A stretch of 64,000 bases of DNA, taken from positions 992,001 to 1,056,000 of the forward strand of contig OZ251218.1 in the NCBI GenBank assembly GCA_965240365.1, read 5' to 3'. Of the stretch, positions 60,475-64,000 are shown in pieces (position 1 is the first letter of the stretch; every line of letters begins with the position of its first letter). A program made the position numbers and the translations under genes. Origin of the DNA: G965240365 sp965240365. Lineage in GTDB: Bacteria > Pseudomonadota > Gammaproteobacteria > Eutrophobiales > Eutrophobiaceae. The notes under the pieces are model-generated. The model searched no databases. It was not told the DNA's origin and saw nothing but the letters and a program-made list of their open reading frames with translations.

Positions 60475-60520
60475 AAAAAAACCGACCCGCGCCCCGGCTT
60501 GCGGGCAGCGCGAATCGGTT
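60475..60520 (-). terminator. Rho-independent terminator after ftsH
   Basis: Minus strand: AACCGATTCGCGCTGCCCG, loop CAAG, CCGGGGCGCGGGTCGGTT, then T7. Located about 63 bp downstream of the ftsH stop, so ftsH transcription should end before glmM. Confidence 0.85.
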
Positions 60521-60582
60521 CCGCGAAATGCTAAAGGTAATAACGGTTTTAACAGCGTCGGCTCAGGCAGACCTGCCAAATG

Positions 60583-62520
60583 TCAGGCGGGCTTGGCCGA
60601 TGGCTCGCTGCCCGGCATGCCATCATCTTTCGAGGACTTGCTTGCCCCGGTTTTTGGCTTCTTTTTTTGCGGGGAATCGTCATCGTCATGGTCGTCCCAG
60701 CCGGACGGCGGGCGCGGCACCTTGCCTTCCATGATGTCATCGATCTGATCCGAGTCTATGGTCTCGTATTTAATCAGGGCCTCGGCCATCAGGTGCAGCT
60801 TGTCCATATTGTCTTTCAGGATATTCTCCGAGCGCTCATAGTTACGATCTATGATAGTCCGTATCTCCTCGTCTATGGTGTGCGCGGTCTCATCTGAAAT
60901 CGCCTTGTGCTGCGTGACCGAATGACCCAGAAAAACCTCGCCGTCGTCCTCGCTGTAGGTCAAAGGGCCGAGCTTGTCGGACAGGCCCCATTTGGTGACC
61001 ATATTGCGCGCCAGTTGCGTGGCGCGCTCAATGTCATTGCTGGCCCCCGTGGTGACCTTTTCCCGACCGAAGATCAATTCTTCGGCAATGCGGCCGCCAA
61101 ACAGGCTCGATAACTGGCTTTCCAGTAATTCCCGGGTGTAACTCAAGCGATCTTCTTCCGGCAGGAACATGGTCACGCCCAAAGCCCTGCCGCGCGGGAT
61201 GATCGTGACCTTGTAAACCGGGTCATGAGAAGGCACCGTGCGGCCGACAATGGCATGGCCGGACTCATGGTAGGCCGTGAGCTTTTTCTCTTCCTCGCCC
61301 ATGACCATGGAGCGTCTCTCGGCGCCCATCATGATTTTATCCTTGGCCTGTTCGAATTCTTCCATTTCGACCCGCTTCTTGTTGGCCCGCGCGGCAAACA
61401 GGGCCGCCTCGTTGACCAGATTGGATAAATCCGCGCCGGAAAAACCCGGCGTGCCGCGCGCGATGATATTGGGTCTGACATCCTTGCCCAGCACCACCCT
61501 GCGCATGTGCACCTTGAGGATCTGCTCGCGGCCGCGAATATCCGGCAGCGGCACCACGACCTGCCGGTCAAAACGGCCGGGTCTGAGCAGGGCCGGATCC
61601 AGCACATCGGGGCGGTTGGTCGCGGCGATGACGATCACGCCTTCATTGCCTTCAAAACCGTCCATCTCGACCAGTAATTGGTTGAGTGTCTGTTCGCGCT
61701 CGTCATGGCCGCCCCCCAGACCGGCGCCGCGATGACGCCCGACCGCGTCGATCTCGTCAATAAAAATGATGCAGGGGGCATGCTTCTTGGCCTGTTCGAA
61801 CATATCCCTGACCCGCGAGGCACCGACCCCGACAAACATTTCCACAAAATCCGAACCCGAGATAGTAAAGAACGGGACCTTGGCCTCGCCGGCAATGGCC
61901 TTGGCCAGCAGTGTTTTACCGGTGCCCGGAGACCCCACCATCAATACGCCGGACGGGATCTTGCCGCCGAGCTTCTGGAATTTGGCCGGGTCCCGCAGGA
62001 ATTCGACCAGTTCGCTGACCTCTTCCTTGGCCTCTTCAACCCCGGCCACATCGTTAAAGGTGACCTTGACCTGATCTTCGCCCAAAAGGCGCGCCCGGCT
62101 CTTGCCAAACGACAGGGCCCCGCGGCCGCCGCCGCCCTGCATCTGCCGCATGAAGTAAATCCAGATACCGAGCAGCAGCAGGATCGGGAACCAGGAGATA
62201 AGCGCGTGGGCCCAGAACGAATTCTTGTTCGGCTCCATGCCCTTGATCTCGACATTATTTTCCAGCAGGGTGCCGATCAGGGCATCGTTGCTGGTTTCGG
62301 GGCTGTAAGTCGTAAAGCGGTTGCCATCGGAAAAACGGCCGCTGATCGCGTTGCCTTCAATGCTGACCGATACCACCCGGCCGGTTTTGACATCAGAGAT
62401 GAATTGCGAATACACGACCTCGCCCGCCGCCGCCGCCGGACCGCCGAAATTTTTGAAAACCATCATCAGCACCAGGGCGATAATGACCCACAACACCAGA
62501 TTTTTTGCCATGTCGTTCAA
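60583..62520 (-). CDS. ftsH: ATP-dependent zinc metalloprotease FtsH
   Basis: 645 residues. Two N-terminal transmembrane segments (about 5-22 and 103-122), AAA domain with Walker A GSPGTGKTLLAKAIAGEAK, Walker B CIIFIDEIDAVG, second region of homology LDPALLRPGRFDRQVVVPLP, and zinc motif HESGHAIVG with a distal Asp/Glu ligand. Inner-membrane quality-control protease. The TTG at 62520 has GAGG 8 bases upstream and gives MNDMAKNL; the ATG at 62511 has no such site, so the TTG is preferred. Located 45 bp after rlmE. Confidence 0.97.
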   Translation of the reverse strand: MNDMAKNLVLWVIIALVLMMVFKNFGGPAAAAGEVVYSQFISDVKTGRVVSVSIEGNAISGRFSDGNRFTTYSPETSNDALIGTLLENNVEIKGMEPNKNSFWAHALISWFPILLLLGIWIYFMRQMQGGGGRGALSFGKSRARLLGEDQVKVTFNDVAGVEEAKEEVSELVEFLRDPAKFQKLGGKIPSGVLMVGSPGTGKTLLAKAIAGEAKVPFFTISGSDFVEMFVGVGASRVRDMFEQAKKHAPCIIFIDEIDAVGRHRGAGLGGGHDEREQTLNQLLVEMDGFEGNEGVIVIAATNRPDVLDPALLRPGRFDRQVVVPLPDIRGREQILKVHMRRVVLGKDVRPNIIARGTPGFSGADLSNLVNEAALFAARANKKRVEMEEFEQAKDKIMMGAERRSMVMGEEEKKLTAYHESGHAIVGRTVPSHDPVYKVTIIPRGRALGVTMFLPEEDRLSYTRELLESQLSSLFGGRIAEELIFGREKVTTGASNDIERATQLARNMVTKWGLSDKLGPLTYSEDDGEVFLGHSVTQHKAISDETAHTIDEEIRTIIDRNYERSENILKDNMDKLHLMAEALIKYETIDSDQIDDIMEGKVPRPPSGWDDHDDDDSPQKKKPKTGASKSSKDDGMPGSEPSAKPA

Positions 62521-62565
62521 TTTAATAACCTCTGTACGTTAGATTCTGAAATACTATTATTCCAA

Positions 62566-63201
62566 CTATAACCCATAACAGCGGGCCAGAACATAATATT
62601 CGCGCGACCGGGCGCGGGATGCCTCGGGTTTTAGAGCGAGGACTTCGGCAAAATGTTCCTTTAACCGCCGCCGGTATTCACGGACGCCGGCCCCTTCAAA
62701 GAGCTTTACCAGTAAAGCGCCGCCCGGTTTCAGCGCGCTCCGGCCAAAGTCATGGGCCGCTTCGGCCAGGGCCATGCCCCGGGCCTGATCGGCGGCCCTG
62801 ATACCGCTCAGATTGGGGGCCATGTCGGAAATAACAAGGTCCGCGCCCGATCCGCCGAGTTGTTCAAGACAAGCCTGCCGCACCGTCTCATCGCTAAAGT
62901 CGCCGACGATAAACGACACGCCGCCAAGCGCCTGCATCGGCCGTATATCGACGGCAATCACCCGGCCGTGGGCGCCGACCCGTTCGCGCGCATATTGAGA
63001 CCAGCCGCCGGGCGCGGCGCCCAGGTCAATAACGCTGTGACCGGACTGAAACAGCCTAGCCTTGTTGTCAATCTGCCGCAATTTATAGACCGCGCGGGAG
63101 CGATAATGTGATTGCCGCGCGCGCTTGACATAGGGATCCTGCCGCCTAGCGCGCAGCCATTCCCGATCGGGCCGGTTAGCGGATTTTCCCCTGGCCATCA
63201 T
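62566..63201 (-). CDS. rlmE: 23S rRNA 2'-O-ribose U2552 methyltransferase
   Basis: 211 residues. RSRAVYKLRQIDNKARLF (catalytic Lys), SAM site VIDLGAAPGGWSQY, SDMAPNLSGIR (Asp), LLVKLFEGAG (Lys) and SREYYVLAR (Glu) complete the K-D-K-E tetrad of FtsJ/RrmJ enzymes. Methylates U2552 in the 50S subunit. Followed by ftsH, the conserved rlmE-ftsH order of gammaproteobacteria. Confidence 0.96.
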   Translation of the reverse strand: MMARGKSANRPDREWLRARRQDPYVKRARQSHYRSRAVYKLRQIDNKARLFQSGHSVIDLGAAPGGWSQYARERVGAHGRVIAVDIRPMQALGGVSFIVGDFSDETVRQACLEQLGGSGADLVISDMAPNLSGIRAADQARGMALAEAAHDFGRSALKPGGALLVKLFEGAGVREYRRRLKEHFAEVLALKPEASRARSREYYVLARCYGL

Positions 63202-63959
63202 TATATACCCCGTTCATAACCCCGGCCGATCACGCTTGACGGTCGGCATTTTCAGCAAATTACATAATACCACTGTATTATAAATCACAAATCCTCTGCC
63301 AGGCAGGGTCACCTCATCTAAAATAGGTGTCAGTTATCCTAGCCACGGTATCGTTAGTATCGCTCATAATGCGCCTGTCGCCCCCGACGTCATTCCAGCG
63401 AAAGCTGGAATCCAGGAGGGGGGGGCCGGGATGTGAAATGAGCGCCAGTTCTGTCTAAATTGTCATTCCCGCCTGGGCCCTGCCTGCTGCAGGCAGGGGG
63501 AATGTATAACATAAACCACTGGATTCCAGCTTTCGCCGGGCGGCTACGGGCATCCTCGGCGGCTTGTTCCAGACGCCGCTCTACCACCTACATCCCTGTA
63601 GGCGTGCCCTCTCGCCGCATACAGGACATCCTGTCCATAAATGACGACGGGGTGTTGTTTTGGCTTTCCGTCATCCTGTCTGCCTGCAACAGGCAGGGCT
63701 TTAGCAGGAAGGCCAGGGTCACCTCATCTAAATAAAGGCTCAGGTATCCTGGCCCACGGCCGGGACACGGGTGTCACGTGCCGGTGATCATGCGGGCGGG
63801 CGTTTGCGCCGCGGGAAGATGTTTAGGAATGGCCTTGCGGGCGCCGCTCTCGGGGCATAGACCATTTCTGTCTTTACGCGCTCATCCGGCCTGTGCCGGG
63901 CTACTGTCAAGCTCGCTTGCCTGTCGCAGGCAGGAAGCTCCGGTCAGGCCAGAGTTTGC
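63202..63959. repeat. Repeat-rich intergenic region upstream of rlmE
   Basis: No gene is evident in 758 bp. Contents: the longer CAGGGTCACCTCATCTA repeat at 63304-63348 and again at 63714-63759 (about 45 bp, roughly three quarters identical over the second half); GTCATTCCAGC/GCTGGAATCCAG near 63389-63415; GTCATTCCCGCCTGGGC interrupted by the 19-mer at 63479-63497 before GGGAATG; a GGATTCCAGCTTTCG stub; and 19-mer variants at 63679-63697 (loop CAA) and 63916-63934 (loop TCG). Confidence 0.8.
63479..63497. repeat. 19-bp mini-palindrome inserted in a GTCATTCC hairpin
   Basis: CCTGCCTGCTGCAGGCAGG splits ATTCCCGCCTGGGC|GGGAAT. Removing it restores a perfect hairpin ATTCCCGC-CTGG-GCGGGAAT, so the insertion is exact. 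Confidence 0.9.
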
Positions 63960-64000
63960 CTAACGTCCGCCGCGCTTGCGCAGTCTTTGAATGGCTTGCA
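63960..64000 (-). CDS. 3-prime end of an unidentified gene (partial)
   Basis: The minus strand enters the window reading QAIQRLRKRGGR and a TAG at 63960-63962. The basic, regular sequence looks like a natural C-terminus, but 12 residues do not identify a family. The rest lies outside the window. Confidence 0.3.
   Translation of the reverse strand, partial: QAIQRLRKRGGR

Overview
The window looks like chromosomal DNA of a gammaproteobacterial methylotroph, probably relatives of the type I methanotrophs. It encodes a complete calcium-type (MxaF) methanol dehydrogenase operon in the order mxaFJGIRSACKLD, a tkt-gap-pgk-pyk-fba sugar-phosphate operon, a metK/ahcY/metF methyl-cycle block with an SAH riboswitch, an MSHA-type pilus biogenesis operon and the rlmE-ftsH-glmM housekeeping block. 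The assignment rests on gene content and motifs; no 16S or phylogeny was available.

Layout. 0.1-6.0 kb: DUF4124 protein, ABC-2 transporter ATPase and (separated) permease, a type IV pilin, an amidohydrolase, a hendecad coiled-coil protein, and two inverted copies of a roughly 270-bp MITE-like element. 6.0-18.4 kb, minus strand: pilus operon (secretin MshL, TPR MshN, ATPase MshE, platform MshG, MshI/J/K-like proteins, a giant repeat-bearing pilin-like protein split by one frameshift, and a minor pilin). 18.8-23.1 kb: metF, ahcY, a BrnTA module with broken toxin, metK. 23.5-31.4 kb, plus strand: thioredoxin-fold protein and the tkt-gap-pgk-pyk-fba operon; purC follows on the minus strand. 32.6-39.0 kb: a decayed accessory island with a shattered conjugative coupling protein, damaged Phd/PemK-like and AbiE modules and a TonB-receptor scrap. 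39.4-44.8 kb: SDR reductase, thiD, an AhpD-like protein and acoABC, free of the local 19-bp and five-hairpin repeats except for a partial match at the acoC end. 44.9-58.4 kb, minus strand: mxa operon followed without gaps by a beta-propeller protein, a low-molecular-weight phosphatase, a fructosamine-kinase-like protein and a YdjM-like membrane protein. 59.0-63.2 kb: glmM, ftsH, rlmE.

The most striking non-coding signal is a layered repeat system. (1) A 19-bp mini-palindrome, arms CCTGCCTG/CAGGCAGG around a variable 3-nt loop, occurs at least 14 times between genes; at several sites an otherwise identical empty site exists elsewhere in the same window, so it behaves as a precisely inserted unit without target duplication. 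(2) A roughly 149-bp element made of five consecutive hairpins with GGAARCTCTGA termini occurs in four nearly full copies plus fragments. (3) A roughly 270-bp TAGGGCCTG...CAGGCCCTA element occurs twice plus a remnant. (4) GTCATTCC hairpins and (5) a roughly 45-bp CAGGGTCACCTCATCTA repeat are also present. Ends of elements 2 and 3 supply the stop codons of tkt, purC and the amidohydrolase gene.

How the genes fit together: methanol oxidation in the periplasm (MxaFI, cytochrome MxaG, assembly proteins MxaJRSACKLD) produces formaldehyde; the tkt-gap-pgk-pyk-fba operon carries sugar-phosphate rearrangement and lower glycolysis as needed by formaldehyde assimilation; metK/ahcY/metF run the methyl cycle under SAH control; the phosphatase and kinase at the end of the mxa operon may repair sugar-phosphate glycation. 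Several stretches show gene decay, and toxins are broken where antitoxins survive.
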